64,000 nt of DNA from contig NZ_JAACFT010000015.1 in NCBI RefSeq assembly GCF_029051685.1, positions 1 to 64,000 of the forward strand. Direction: 5' to 3'. Positions 9,954 to 18,759 of this stretch are shown here, piece by piece (within the stretch, counting starts at the first letter, position 1; the number at the start of each line of letters is the position of its first letter). Both the position numbers and the translations under genes were made by a program. The DNA comes from Bradyrhizobium sp. CSA207. Its GTDB lineage: Bacteria > Pseudomonadota > Alphaproteobacteria > Rhizobiales > Xanthobacteraceae. Under the pieces are notes generated by a model, which did no database searches, was not told the DNA's origin, and saw nothing but the letters and a program-made list of their open reading frames with translations.

Positions 9954-11282
9954 TCACGATGCGGTTCTGGGCTCGACCGGTTGCCAGATGCTAATCTTGC
10001 GGGTCTCCGGCATCAGGAAGACGGCAAGCACGAAGCACACCGCGGGAACCGCAATCGGGTAGATCAACGCATAGCCGATGCTGCCGGTGGCCGCGAAGGC
10101 CGCCGAAGTGATGAACGGCACCAATCCGCCGCCCCAGCCATTGCCGATGTGGTACGGCACGGATACCGAGGTGTATCTGATCCTGGCGGGAAAGAATTCT
10201 GCCAGAAACGCGCCGACCGGCCCGTACACCATCCCGACGTAGCAGACGAGGATGAAGATGATGAAGATCGCAGTCGGATAGTTGATATTTCCGGGCTGCG
10301 TGACCGCTCCCAGCCACAGATACAGCGGGTAGTACGTGATCGCGGCGAGCAACATGCCTCCGAGGATCACCGGCTTGCGGCCGATCTGATCCGACAGCCA
10401 GCCAAAGAAGATCAGGCTCGGCGTTGCAATGAGTAGCGCAGCTCCCACGATGTAGGCGGAGGTCAATGCATCCACCTTGGAGACCTGCTGGAGAAAGTAA
10501 AGCGCCCAGAACTGACCGCTGTACCAAACCACGCCCTGTCCGATCAGGACCACAATGGCGATCCCGATGAATTTGATGTTCGAACTGAGGAAGGCTTCCT
10601 TCCACGGATTCCTCGTCATCTGGCCGCGGGCCCTGATTTCCTGGAAGATCGGCGTCTCCTGGAGCTGGAGCCGAATGTAGATCGCGATGGCCACGAGCAG
10701 GAAGGACGCCAGGAACGGAACACGCCACGCCCATTCATCGAATGCCTGATTACCTGCATAAGTCCGCGTCAGGACGATCACGGCCAGCGACACGACGATC
10801 CCGAGAGTCGGAGAGGTCTGGAGCCAGCCGGTGTAGTAGCCGCGCCGGTCGTCCGGCACATGTTCGGCAACGTAGGTGATGGCGCCACCATATTCGCCAC
10901 CGAGGCACAGGCCCTGGATCATGCGCAAGCCGAAGAGAACGAACGCGGCCGTGAGGCCGATCGACTGGTAGGTCGGGATCAACCCAATCGCTCCCGTGCC
11001 CAATCCCATTCCGCTGAGCGTGATGAGAAACGTGTATTTGCGGCCGACCCGATCCCCCATCCATCCGAACAGGAAGGCGCCCAACGGACGGATCAGGAAC
11101 CCTGCCGTAAACAACGCGATCGTGCTGAGGAGGGCCGCAACGGGATGAGACTGCTCAAAGAACTTGACCGATAGAACTGCGGCCAGGCTGCCAAAGATAT
11201 AGAAATCATACCATTCGATGACGTTTCCCACCGATGCAGCGATGATCACGCGGCGAAAATCGCTCGGTACTTGTAGGGCCAT
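9954..11282 (-). CDS. MFS transporter, metabolite:H+ symporter (MHS) type
   Basis: A 442-residue, 12-helix transporter of the MHS branch (ShiA/KgtP/ProP relatives), which import organic acids or zwitterions with protons across the inner membrane. Motifs seen are the N-terminal GNVIEWYDFYIFGSLAA, the loop 2-3 MFS signature FGWMGDRVGRK, and IQGLCLGGEYGGA in helix 4. The substrate is unknown. ATG 11282 is preferred over a TTG at 11288 because an AGGAG site lies at good distance. The gene is monocistronic and divergent from the DUF2171 gene across a 385-base gap. Confidence 0.92.
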   Translation of the reverse strand: MALQVPSDFRRVIIAASVGNVIEWYDFYIFGSLAAVLSVKFFEQSHPVAALLSTIALFTAGFLIRPLGAFLFGWMGDRVGRKYTFLITLSGMGLGTGAIGLIPTYQSIGLTAAFVLFGLRMIQGLCLGGEYGGAITYVAEHVPDDRRGYYTGWLQTSPTLGIVVSLAVIVLTRTYAGNQAFDEWAWRVPFLASFLLVAIAIYIRLQLQETPIFQEIRARGQMTRNPWKEAFLSSNIKFIGIAIVVLIGQGVVWYSGQFWALYFLQQVSKVDALTSAYIVGAALLIATPSLIFFGWLSDQIGRKPVILGGMLLAAITYYPLYLWLGAVTQPGNINYPTAIFIIFILVCYVGMVYGPVGAFLAEFFPARIRYTSVSVPYHIGNGWGGGLVPFITSAAFAATGSIGYALIYPIAVPAVCFVLAVFLMPETRKISIWQPVEPRTAS

Positions 11283-11667
11283 GTGCAACTCCTATGGTTT
11301 CAAGACATCATCTCCTCGCACTTCAGCGTTCGATCTTCTCGCGGAGTCGGTGATGCGGGGCGTTGCAGGCGCCCAATTCGGTTGCGCCGGCAACGCCTGG
11401 CCTCAGGGGTTTTGGACCACCTGAGGCGAGCTCCAGCGGCCTTAGCACCGCGAGCCTCCACTGCCCCTTGCCCGTCTGTCGGGGAGGCGGGGAAACCAGT
11501 GTAATCCCGCCGGGAGCCGGCAGCTTATGAGACTTTCGGCTCAGTCAGCTCGATCCGAGGCTACTCCGTCCCAGGATAGGAGAAGCCCATGGCGCACCCG
11601 CCGGCCCATCATCAACGAACGCAACGGCCTCTCAGGCGTTGTGTGGGTCCCAACGAGGACCCCCATC
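11283..11667. other. Intergenic stretch (385 bases) between divergent genes
   Basis: No convincing gene on either strand. It must hold the promoters of the MFS gene (leftward) and the DUF2171 gene (rightward). A small hairpin GGGTCC-CAACGA-GGACCC (11648-11665) lies immediately before the DUF2171 start and covers its likely ribosome-binding site. Confidence 0.5.
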
Positions 11668-11901
11668 ATGCAGAACATCTCAGAACACATGGAAGTCATC
11701 GGCGCCGACGGCGTCCACATCGGCACGGTCGACCGCGTCGAGGGCAACCGCATCAAGCTGACCAGGAAGGACAGCGGCGAGGGCAGCCACAGGGGTCACC
11801 ATCACTTCATCGACAGGGGCCTCGTTGCCGATATCGAGGGCAACAAGGTCCGGCTGTCGGCCAAGGCGGCGGTCGCGGTGACGATGGAAGAGGAAAAGTA
11901 G
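11668..11901 (+). CDS. DUF2171-domain protein
   Basis: A 77-residue soluble protein starting MQNISEHMEVIGADGVHIG, with the DUF2171 pattern: a conserved start, GTVDRVEGNRIKLTRKDS, then a histidine stretch HRGHHHFID and a second beta repeat. It resembles PRC-barrel-like small beta proteins. Its function is unknown; members are often found among general stress genes of Rhizobiales. The gene stands alone, 95 bases before comEC. A hairpin over the ribosome-binding site could modulate translation. Confidence 0.82.
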   Translation: MQNISEHMEVIGADGVHIGTVDRVEGNRIKLTRKDSGEGSHRGHHHFIDRGLVADIEGNKVRLSAKAAVAVTMEEEK

Positions 11902-11996
11902 GGGCGCGTCGGTTCGTTCCTGATCCGTACCGCTATTCGCGCGACCGCACGTTCCGGTAGCCTCTGCACCCGTCGCGTATCGTAAGGTGCAGGGGA

Positions 11997-14276
11997 ATGG
12001 CGGAGCCGGGCCGGCCAGTACGCTCCCAGGGAGTTGCGGGGACGTGGCCGGTCGGCCGCGCCGCGCCGGCAGGCGGCCTTGTTCCGGCGGGCTTTGGCGC
12101 TTGGCCCTCCATCGTCGAGACATTGCGCTCTTGGGCCAATGCAGAGGCCGGCGCCGGGCGGTTGCTGCCTTGGCTGCCCGTCGCCTTCGGCTGCGGCATT
12201 GCGCTGTATTTCGCCGCCGATCATGAGCCGGTGCTGTGGGTGGCCGCCGTAACGGCGGTTGCTCTTACGATCGGTGCCGTCCTGCTGCGGCGGAGCCGGC
12301 TGTTCGGGCCGGCGATCATGATTGCGGCGGTCGCGGCCGGTTTTGCCGTGGCGACCTGGAAGACGGCGCGCATCGCGCATACCGTGCTGGCAAAGCCGCT
12401 TTATTCGGTGTCGTTGTCCGGGTTCGTCGAGACCCGCGACATCCGCGAGCGCACCGACCGTTTCGTGCTGCGCGTGACCGCGATGGAGGCGCAGCGCAGC
12501 GACGTCAGGCTTGAGCGTGTACGGCTCTCGGTGCGCAAGGGCACCGCGCCCGAGGTCGGCAGCTTCGTGCAATTGAAAGCGCGGCTGATGCCGCCGCTGT
12601 CGCCGGTGCGCCCCGGCAGCTACGATTTCTCCCGCGACATGTTCTTTCAGGGCATCGGCGCCTCCGGCTTCGTGATGGGCGCGATCACGGCATCGGTGCC
12701 GCCGGATGCCGGCGGCTTGCGGCTGCGCTACGCCGCCTTCATGCAGGGCCTGCGCGATGCGATCGACGCGCGCATCCGCGCTACCCTCGACGGCGACAAC
12801 CGCGCGATCGCGACCGCGCTGCTCACGGGGCGGCGCGACGCGATCACCACGCCCGTCAACGACGCGATGTTTATCTCGGGCCTTGGCCATGTGCTCTCGA
12901 TCTCCGGCTATCACATGGCGGTCGTCGCCGGCGTTGTCTTCTTTGCGGTGCGCGCGCTGCTGGCCTTGATCCCGGGACTGGCTGTCGGCTTCGCCATCAA
13001 GAAATGGTCTGCAGCCGCGGCGCTGGTCGCCGCCGCGTTCTATCTGCTGCTGTCGGGTGCGGAGGTTGCCACCCAACGATCGTTCTTCATGACGGCGGTG
13101 GTGCTGATCGCGGTGATGGTCGACCGCCGCGCCATCACCTTCCGCACGCTCGCGGTGGCCGCCCTGATCGTGCTTGCGGTCGCGCCGGAAGCGCTGGTGC
13201 ACCCGAGCTTCCAAATGTCGTTTGCGGCAACGCTCGGGCTGGTGGCGCTGGTGCAGGTGGGCATGCCGAACCTGTTCGCCTCGCCCGATCATTCGGCGAC
13301 CGCGCGGATTGCGATGTGGGGCGGCCGCGAGATCGCGATGCTGTTCCTGGCCTCGCTGATTGCGGGGCTTGCGACCACGCCCTATGCCGCCTTCCACTTC
13401 CACCGCGTCACGCCGTTCGGCGTGCTCGCCAATCTCGGCGCTATGCCGGTGGTGTCGGCGCTGGTGATGCCCGCGGGGCTGTTGGGCTTGCTGGCAGCGC
13501 CGTTCGGGCTCGACGGCGTGTTCTGGTGGCTGATGGGAATCGGCATCGACTGGATGGTCGCGGTCTCGCGCTGGGTGGCGTCGCTGCCGGGCGCGGTCGG
13601 GCGCATCCCAGCTTTCGGCATCGCGCCGCTGGTCGCGGCAAGCCTCGGGATCATCCTGATGGGCCTGTTGCGCACGCCTCTGCGCTGGTCCGGCGCGCTG
13701 GTGCTGCTGGCTTCGATCGCCTGGGGACTCTCTGCCCGGCAGCCCGATGTCCTGATTGCCGGTGACGGCCAGAGCATTGCCGTGCGGGGCAGGGACGGGC
13801 AGCTGCATCTGATCCGGACGAGCAAGGACGCCTTTCTTCTCAAGGAGTGGCTCGCGGCCGACGCCGATTCTCGCAACGCCACCAACGCCGCACTCAGCGA
13901 TGGCGTGTCGTGCGACGAGTTGGGCTGCGTGACGCCGCTCGCCGACGGGCGCCTGGTTGCGCTGGCGTTGCGCGTCGACGCGCTGGCTGATGATTGCAGC
14001 CGTGCGGCGCTGGTGGTCACGGCTCGGCCTGCGCCGCCGGATTGCGCGGCGATGGTGGTCGATCGGCAGCGCCTCACGGCACAGGGCGCGCTGGCGCTGA
14101 CGCAGCGCGGCGACGGCTTTGCGGTTCAAGCGGTGAGGGCGCGAGGCACGAGCCGCCCATGGTCGCCGGCCGTCGCAGGCGAGGGTGATTTCGACACGAG
14201 CCTTGCGCCGAAGACGGCCGCGCCCCGCAGCAAGGACGCAACACCATCGGAGGCCGACTTGCAGGCCGAGGATTGA
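11997..14276 (+). CDS. comEC: ComEC/Rec2-family competence membrane protein
   Basis: A 759-residue polytopic membrane protein related to the ComEC DNA-uptake channel. An N-terminal DUF4131-type region (about 45-240) with an OB-like segment (SVSLSGFVETRDIRERTDRF) precedes the competence domain (about 270-560). The family motif is GLGHVLSISGYHMAVVAG, followed by a run of helices and HPSFQMSFAATLGLVAL. The C-terminal region (after about 580) shows no HxHxDH metal-binding motif, so the metallo-beta-lactamase part is degenerate or missing. It sits near lexA and gltX, the usual Bradyrhizobium neighbourhood. Whether it supports natural transformation is unknown. Confidence 0.92.
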   Translation: MAEPGRPVRSQGVAGTWPVGRAAPAGGLVPAGFGAWPSIVETLRSWANAEAGAGRLLPWLPVAFGCGIALYFAADHEPVLWVAAVTAVALTIGAVLLRRSRLFGPAIMIAAVAAGFAVATWKTARIAHTVLAKPLYSVSLSGFVETRDIRERTDRFVLRVTAMEAQRSDVRLERVRLSVRKGTAPEVGSFVQLKARLMPPLSPVRPGSYDFSRDMFFQGIGASGFVMGAITASVPPDAGGLRLRYAAFMQGLRDAIDARIRATLDGDNRAIATALLTGRRDAITTPVNDAMFISGLGHVLSISGYHMAVVAGVVFFAVRALLALIPGLAVGFAIKKWSAAAALVAAAFYLLLSGAEVATQRSFFMTAVVLIAVMVDRRAITFRTLAVAALIVLAVAPEALVHPSFQMSFAATLGLVALVQVGMPNLFASPDHSATARIAMWGGREIAMLFLASLIAGLATTPYAAFHFHRVTPFGVLANLGAMPVVSALVMPAGLLGLLAAPFGLDGVFWWLMGIGIDWMVAVSRWVASLPGAVGRIPAFGIAPLVAASLGIILMGLLRTPLRWSGALVLLASIAWGLSARQPDVLIAGDGQSIAVRGRDGQLHLIRTSKDAFLLKEWLAADADSRNATNAALSDGVSCDELGCVTPLADGRLVALALRVDALADDCSRAALVVTARPAPPDCAAMVVDRQRLTAQGALALTQRGDGFAVQAVRARGTSRPWSPAVAGEGDFDTSLAPKTAAPRSKDATPSEADLQAED

Positions 14277-14285
14277 GAGGAACGG

Positions 14286-15226
14286 CTACAGATACCAGGC
14301 CAGCAGGGCTTCGAGCCCTGCGTTGCCGATGACCGGCAGCGCCACCATCCGGCTCAGCCCCGATACGCGAGCTTCCGAGGCCGCGATCGAGGCGTCGTGC
14401 GAGAGATCGTCGTTGAGCGCGGGCATGCCGGTTGCCCAGGCTCCGCCGATGCTGCCTTCGCCTCTGGCGATGGATTTCGTCGCATAGAGCGCGGCGAGGT
14501 CGGTCTGCGCACTGCAATCGCCGGCCCGAAAGACCAGCACCGAACGGGCCGCGTCCGGCACCCAGATCTCGAAGCGCCGCGCAATCGGCGTGGCCTGCGC
14601 GGAAAGGAATGTCAGGACCCAGGTGTGGTCGACGCCCGGTCCGGTAGGCACGCCGACGCCCAGATTGATCCCAACCTTGGCGGCATCCTCCCAGCGCAGG
14701 AAGCTCCTGGCATCGTGCAGGTCTTTGATGATCAGCGGTGCGCCCGCTTTCCAGGTGCGTCCGGGCAGTCCGAAACCGCGCGGAAATCTGGTGTGGCGCG
14801 AATTGAACTCGAACATATCCGCGGCGCCATAATAGCCGTCGACGAGCCCCATCTCGTGGGAGACCTCGGGATCGTTGTGCCAGAGCTCGATCGCGCCGAC
14901 ATGCGCCTCGTCGTCGCCGCAGAACAGCACCATGACGGCTTGCAAAAATTCGCCGGCAAACACCGGCACCGCCACACCGCAGGTCAGCCCCGCCTCGACG
15001 GCCTGATCGGTCCGCTTGAAATAGGAGTTGGCGAATTTGGTGAGGATCAGGGGTGTCCGCTGGACCAGGCCTTGCCGGGAAGGCCCTCGTCATATCCGAA
15101 GCGCAAGTTTTCGCTCACAGCCTTGAATGCTGACAGGCCTTCGCTGTAGAGGCCGCCGCCGAATTCCAGCCGCATGCGCGTCCGGTCAGGCACCCAGAGT
15201 TCAACGACGCGAATGAAGGTCTTCAT
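14286..15226 (-). pseudogene. Frameshifted triple-repeat GAF-like domain protein
   Basis: Starting at ATG 15226 (MKTFIRVVELWVPDRTRM), the frame reads GLPGKAWSSGHP and stops. Shifting by one base at the G4 tract 15050-15053 restores the sequence (PLILTKFANSYFKRTDQAVE) to the stop at 14286, giving a 313-residue protein. The product contains three related modules of about 100 residues. Each has an ELW/EIW opening, a G-[LS]-[PI]-G-x-[AT]-W turn (LPGKAW, LPGRTW, IGGAW), and a closing beta segment ending VLF, TFL or AWY. This is a GAF-like sensor architecture. A one-base deletion in a C homopolymer (coding strand) is the only lesion, so real decay and a sequencing error are both possible. Confidence 0.75.
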
Positions 15227-15443
15227 CAAGCGTGCCCGCCGCCTCAGGCCAAGACACCATCGGCCATTTGGCTGCGGAACGGGCGTTCAAAATTCAGGCA
15301 GGGCGGCCCAAATTTCGTGCGATGAATTCGGGCGGCGGGAGCACCCGATAATTCGATGTGCGCAAACCACTCCATCTCGCCGGCCTCGGCCGGCGATGGC
15401 AATTTCAATCCGGGCCTCGACCTCTCGGCCGGGGATGGCAGTG

Positions 15444-15878
15444 TCAGCCGATCGGCAAGCGGGTGATAGTCGGCTGCCTGTCGGCGACGATCTGTGGCTT
15501 GTGCTCACGCTCGCCGACCGGCTGGCTCACCGGCAATTGCAGCACCGTTGCGCGCTGGCCTTCGACGAGTTGCGTCACCAACACGTATTTGCCGTCGGGA
15601 AATTCGATCGCGTCATGATGGCGATCGGGAATGTGCGAATCGATCTTGCCGAACTTTCCGACGCGGGAGTTGACGGTGCGCGTCCAGATCCAGCGATTGT
15701 CGTAGCGGACGTTGTCAGCGAAGGCGAGCTCCGTTCCCGGCAGCAGGCAGACCGCGACGGAGAGATCGGCTTCGGAGGCGAAGCCGCGCGTCGAGGTGCC
15801 GCGGAAGGTTGTCGTGACGATCGTCTCGCCGACTTCGGCCGGGCGCGTCGCGACGGCATGCAGGCTGTAGTCACACAT
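15444..15878 (-). CDS. Conserved hypothetical protein (144 aa)
   Basis: Starts MCDYSLHAVATRPAEVGE after a GAGGAG ribosome-binding site, which supports ATG 15878 over longer in-frame readings. The compact soluble protein is rich in beta strands (ETIVTTTFRGTSTRGFASEA, VAVCLLPGTELAFADNVRYD) and ends with VLVTQLVEGQRATVLQLPV. I recall this MCDYSLHAVA-type protein as widespread in Bradyrhizobium but know of no function. Two cysteines (positions 2 and near 60) are notable. The gene stands alone between two decayed genes. Confidence 0.8.
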   Translation of the reverse strand: MCDYSLHAVATRPAEVGETIVTTTFRGTSTRGFASEADLSVAVCLLPGTELAFADNVRYDNRWIWTRTVNSRVGKFGKIDSHIPDRHHDAIEFPDGKYVLVTQLVEGQRATVLQLPVSQPVGEREHKPQIVADRQPTITRLPIG

Positions 15879-16073
15879 CGGGGTGCTCCTCGTTCGAAGA
15901 TAGGAGCCCGCGCCTCTTCTGAGGCGCAGGCCTCTATCAGAGTGGAAAGTAAGCAAGCCTCTGCTCGGTTGTAGGCAAATCTGCGGCTCGCCGCCGCAGG
16001 CTGCGATCACATTATCTTTCCCGGTTCAATAGGAACAAAGCCTGTGTCCGTGCATTTTGCGCGGACTCACACG

Positions 16074-16275
16074 TCAGCCGCTCGCCGGTGCAGACCAGCC
16101 GGAATACGGCCAATTCGGCTGCGACGTTTGTTCGACCGCGTTACGGGCATTGCGGAATTGCGCGCTGACCGCGGTCTCCTTGCGGGCATGATGACGCGGC
16201 TGCGCGGCGAAGGCTTGCAACGCAGCACCCGCGATCAACCGCGGTCGTGAGCATAGTCAGAATGATCTTGCGCAT
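16074..16275 (-). pseudogene. Small secreted protein gene with a +1 frameshift in the signal peptide
   Basis: An excellent ribosome-binding site (GAGGAG, 7 bases upstream) leads into ATG 16275 and MRKIILTMLTTAV. Removing one base from the AA pair at 16237-16238 restores IAGAALQAFAAQPRHHARKE and then SQPNWPYSGWSAPASG to TGA at 16074. The restored 66-residue protein has a clean Sec signal peptide and a short mature part rich in Gln, His, Pro and Trp. Similar small exported proteins of unknown function are common in Bradyrhizobium. As read, the frame ends early after an arginine- and cysteine-rich nonsense tail. The extra base is the only defect. Confidence 0.72.
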
Positions 16276-16445
16276 GGTTGTCTCCTCGGTCTCATAAGGC
16301 CGCGAAGCGATGAGTGCTTTGTGCGGCGTGCCGAGGATGTAGCGCTAAGGGGTGACCGGATCGTCTGTGCAGAACCAGAAAGACTATCCAGCCGGAGCGG
16401 ACAATCCGTCCGCTCCAATAGGTATCGCGTGACCGCCGGATACGC

Positions 16446-17147
16446 TCAGTATTTCCGGTACAGCCCGATCAGCTTGCCCTGAATCTTGACCCGGTTCGGC
16501 GGCAGGATGCGCACCTCATAGGCCGCGTTGGCGGGCTCGAGCGCGATCGAGGCGCCACGGCGGCGGAAGCGCTTCAGCGTTGCTTCCTCCTCGTCGATCA
16601 GCGCAACGACGATGTCGCCGGTATCGGCAGTCTCGTTGCGCTGGATCAGCGCCATGTCGCCGTCGAGGATGCCAGCCTCCACCATCGAGTCGCCGCGCAC
16701 TTCGAGCGCGTAATGTTCGCCTGAACCGAGCATGTCGGGCGGTACGCTGATGGTGTGGCTGCGGGTCTGCAACGCCTCGATCGGCGTACCGGCCGCGATG
16801 CGGCCCATCACCGGGACGGCAACGGGGCGTTCACCGTCGTCCGCAGGCGCGCCTGAGTTCGCGCGCACCTTGCCGAGATTGCCTTCGATGACGCTCGGCG
16901 TGAAACCGCGGCGGGTGCCGGCGGCGGCCTGGAGCTCGGGCAGCTTGATCACCTCGATGGCGCGGGCGCGGTTGGGCAGGCGCCGGATGAAACCGCGCTC
17001 CTCGAGCGCGGTGATCAGGCGATGGATACCCGACTTCGAGCGCAGATCGAGCGCGTCCTTCATCTCGTCGAAGGAGGGCGGCACGCCGCTTTCCTTCAGA
17101 CGTTCGCTGATGAACCGCAGAAGCTCGTATTGTTTGCGCGTTAACAT
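16446..17147 (-). CDS. lexA: LexA SOS repressor
   Basis: A 233-residue DNA-damage-response repressor that cleaves itself when RecA is activated. The N-terminal winged helix is MLTRKQYELLRFISERLKES through the recognition segment RSKSGIHRLITALEERG. Cleavage occurs at the Ala-Gly of RIAAGTPIEA. The catalytic serine lies in RGDSMVEAGILDGD and the lysine in EATLKRFRRRG. ATG 17147 gives the family N-terminus; an upstream TTG at 17156 is less likely. A perfect alphaproteobacterial LexA box lies about 100 bases upstream, indicating autoregulation. Its neighbours moeA and comEC match the Bradyrhizobium order. Confidence 0.97.
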   Translation of the reverse strand: MLTRKQYELLRFISERLKESGVPPSFDEMKDALDLRSKSGIHRLITALEERGFIRRLPNRARAIEVIKLPELQAAAGTRRGFTPSVIEGNLGKVRANSGAPADDGERPVAVPVMGRIAAGTPIEALQTRSHTISVPPDMLGSGEHYALEVRGDSMVEAGILDGDMALIQRNETADTGDIVVALIDEEEATLKRFRRRGASIALEPANAAYEVRILPPNRVKIQGKLIGLYRKY

Positions 17148-17246
17148 CTCGACCAAATCCCCCGGTTGATGTCGTTCGATTCCGAGACGGCGAATTCAGC
17201 GGCGAGCCGCTAGATGCTCGAAACAAATCATGAACGGACACTATAT

Positions 17247-17261
17247 GTTCGATATGTGTTC
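17247..17261. promoter_or_regulatory. LexA (SOS) box upstream of lexA
   Basis: The sequence GTTC-GATATGT-GTTC is an exact match to the alphaproteobacterial LexA consensus GTTC-N7-GTTC. It lies between the divergently placed lexA start and the moeA 3' end. Since moeA reads leftward and ends at 17323, the box can serve only lexA. Confidence 0.85.
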
Positions 17262-17322
17262 CGCAACTGCTTAATTTACCGTGAACGCGACAAAGTTAAG
17301 GAAACGCGTGCGGTCGGCGCGT

Positions 17323-18534
17323 TCAGGCCGGCAGCCGCAGCACCTCGCAAGGCGTGCCTGCCTCGGCCTTCGGCGCGAACGGCGCGCGTACGAGAAGTGC
17401 CTGTGCCGCAGCCAGATTCGCAAGCAACGAGGAATCCTGATGGTTGACGGGAAGAGCGACGAGCGTGCCGTCCTCGCGCCGCTCCAGACGCGCGCGAAGA
17501 TAATCCTCGCGCGCATCATTGGGTCCGACATCGCGGCCGAGCACGGCGCGCTCGCGGCGGTGATGAATCACTGAGCTGCCAGACAGCGCGCGAATCAGCG
17601 GAACCAGGAACAGGAACGCGCAAACGTAGGATGACACGGGATTGCCGGGCAGGCCGATCACGCGCATCGCGCCGAGCCGTCCGTGCATCATCGGCTTGCC
17701 CGGCCGCATCGCGATCTTCCAGAACGTCATCGCAATGCCTTCGGCGTTGAGCGCCGGCTGGACCAGGTCGTGATCGCCGACCGATGCCCCGCCGGTCGTG
17801 ATCAGGATGTCTGCGCCGCTGTCGCGGACGCGGCGGATGCCGGAGGTGGTGGCGTCCAGGGTATCCGCGGCAATTCCAAGGTCGATGGTTTCAGCGCCTT
17901 CGCTGCGCGCCAGCGCGTGCAGGGCGAAGCCGTTGGAATAAACGATCTGTCCGGGGCCGGGTGCAGTTCCCGGCATCACCAGCTCGTCGCCGGTCGCGAG
18001 AATCGCAATCTTCGGACGGCGGCGGACCGGGAGGGAGGGGTGATTCATGCCGGCGGCGAGCGCCAGATCTCGTTCGGTGAGGCGGGTGCCCGTCCGCAGC
18101 AACACGTCGCCCTCGCGAAAATCGACGCCGGCGGGGCGGATGTGGCGCCCCGCGATTGCGGCTTCCTTGATCATGATGCGCTTGCCGTCCGCGACCGTAT
18201 CCTCCTGGATCACGACGGCATCAGCGCCATCGGGAACGACGCCGCCGGTGAAGATTCGCACCGCTTCGCCCGCCCCGACCGTTCCCGCAAACGGGCGGCC
18301 CGCGGCGACCTCGCCGATCAGGTGGAGTTCTGCATCGATCTTTGCCGCATCGGCTGCCCGCACGGCGTATCCGTCCATCGCTGACATCGCCTGCGGCGGC
18401 TGCGTACGCCGCGCCGCGGCGTCGCGCGCGAGCACGCGATGGAAGGCATCGGCGAGAGGGACCATCTCTTCAGGCAGCGGCTCCGCGCCGGCCAGCACCG
18501 CTGCGAGCGCGTCAGAAACCGGCATCAAGGCCAC
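17323..18534 (-). CDS. moeA: Molybdopterin molybdotransferase MoeA
   Basis: Inserts molybdate into molybdopterin-AMP in the last step of molybdenum cofactor synthesis, in the cytoplasm. The 403-residue product shows the MoeA hallmarks QAMSAMDGYAVRAAD, IFTGGVVPDGADAVV, ATGDELVMPGT and TTGGASVGDHDLV, then the C-terminal LPGNPVSS turn. I chose GTG 18534 (reads MALMPVSDAL) because an AGGAG site stands 8 bases upstream; an ATG three codons later is the alternative. The partner gene moaC lies about 7 kb away in the trp unit. In related genomes they are often adjacent, so the intervening block looks inserted. Confidence 0.95.
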   Translation of the reverse strand: MALMPVSDALAAVLAGAEPLPEEMVPLADAFHRVLARDAAARRTQPPQAMSAMDGYAVRAADAAKIDAELHLIGEVAAGRPFAGTVGAGEAVRIFTGGVVPDGADAVVIQEDTVADGKRIMIKEAAIAGRHIRPAGVDFREGDVLLRTGTRLTERDLALAAGMNHPSLPVRRRPKIAILATGDELVMPGTAPGPGQIVYSNGFALHALARSEGAETIDLGIAADTLDATTSGIRRVRDSGADILITTGGASVGDHDLVQPALNAEGIAMTFWKIAMRPGKPMMHGRLGAMRVIGLPGNPVSSYVCAFLFLVPLIRALSGSSVIHHRRERAVLGRDVGPNDAREDYLRARLERREDGTLVALPVNHQDSSLLANLAAAQALLVRAPFAPKAEAGTPCEVLRLPA

Positions 18535-18663
18535 GGGGAAAACTCCTGCTGGACACGGTCGGGCGACGAACGGCGAAGTTCTAGCCGAGCGCGGGCACAG
18601 AGGCAAAACGGTGGCGAGGCAGGATGATTCATCCTGCCTGATCTACTCGCTAAGCGTAGGGCG

Positions 18664-18756
18664 TCAGGTCCGGCGCGGCATGATCCAGACGACGAGAACG
18701 ACGGGGACCAGCGTGGCCATGGCAAGGACGAGAACGACCAGAGCCACGGCCAGCAT
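18664..18756 (-). CDS. Predicted 30-residue single-helix membrane peptide
   Basis: A very short frame with GGAG seven bases before ATG 18756. It encodes an almost pure hydrophobic helix (MLAVALVVLVLAMATLVPVV) followed by WIMPRRT, a positively charged end that would anchor it in the inner membrane. It starts 3 bases beyond the stop of the 64-residue gene, so the two may be co-transcribed and coupled. The coding case rests on start site, composition and position only; no homology is claimed. Confidence 0.5.
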   Translation of the reverse strand: MLAVALVVLVLAMATLVPVVLVVWIMPRRT

Positions 18757-18759
18757 CGA

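Noticed and set aside
11802..14129. 775-codon open frame antisense to comEC
   Set aside because: Composition is Arg/Gln/His/Asp-rich without domains and mirrors the codon bias of comEC on the other strand. Typical antisense shadow in high-GC DNA.
16044..16250. 68-codon frame on the plus strand
   Set aside because: No ribosome-binding site. The minus strand carries a better-supported, frameshifted secreted-protein gene at the same place.
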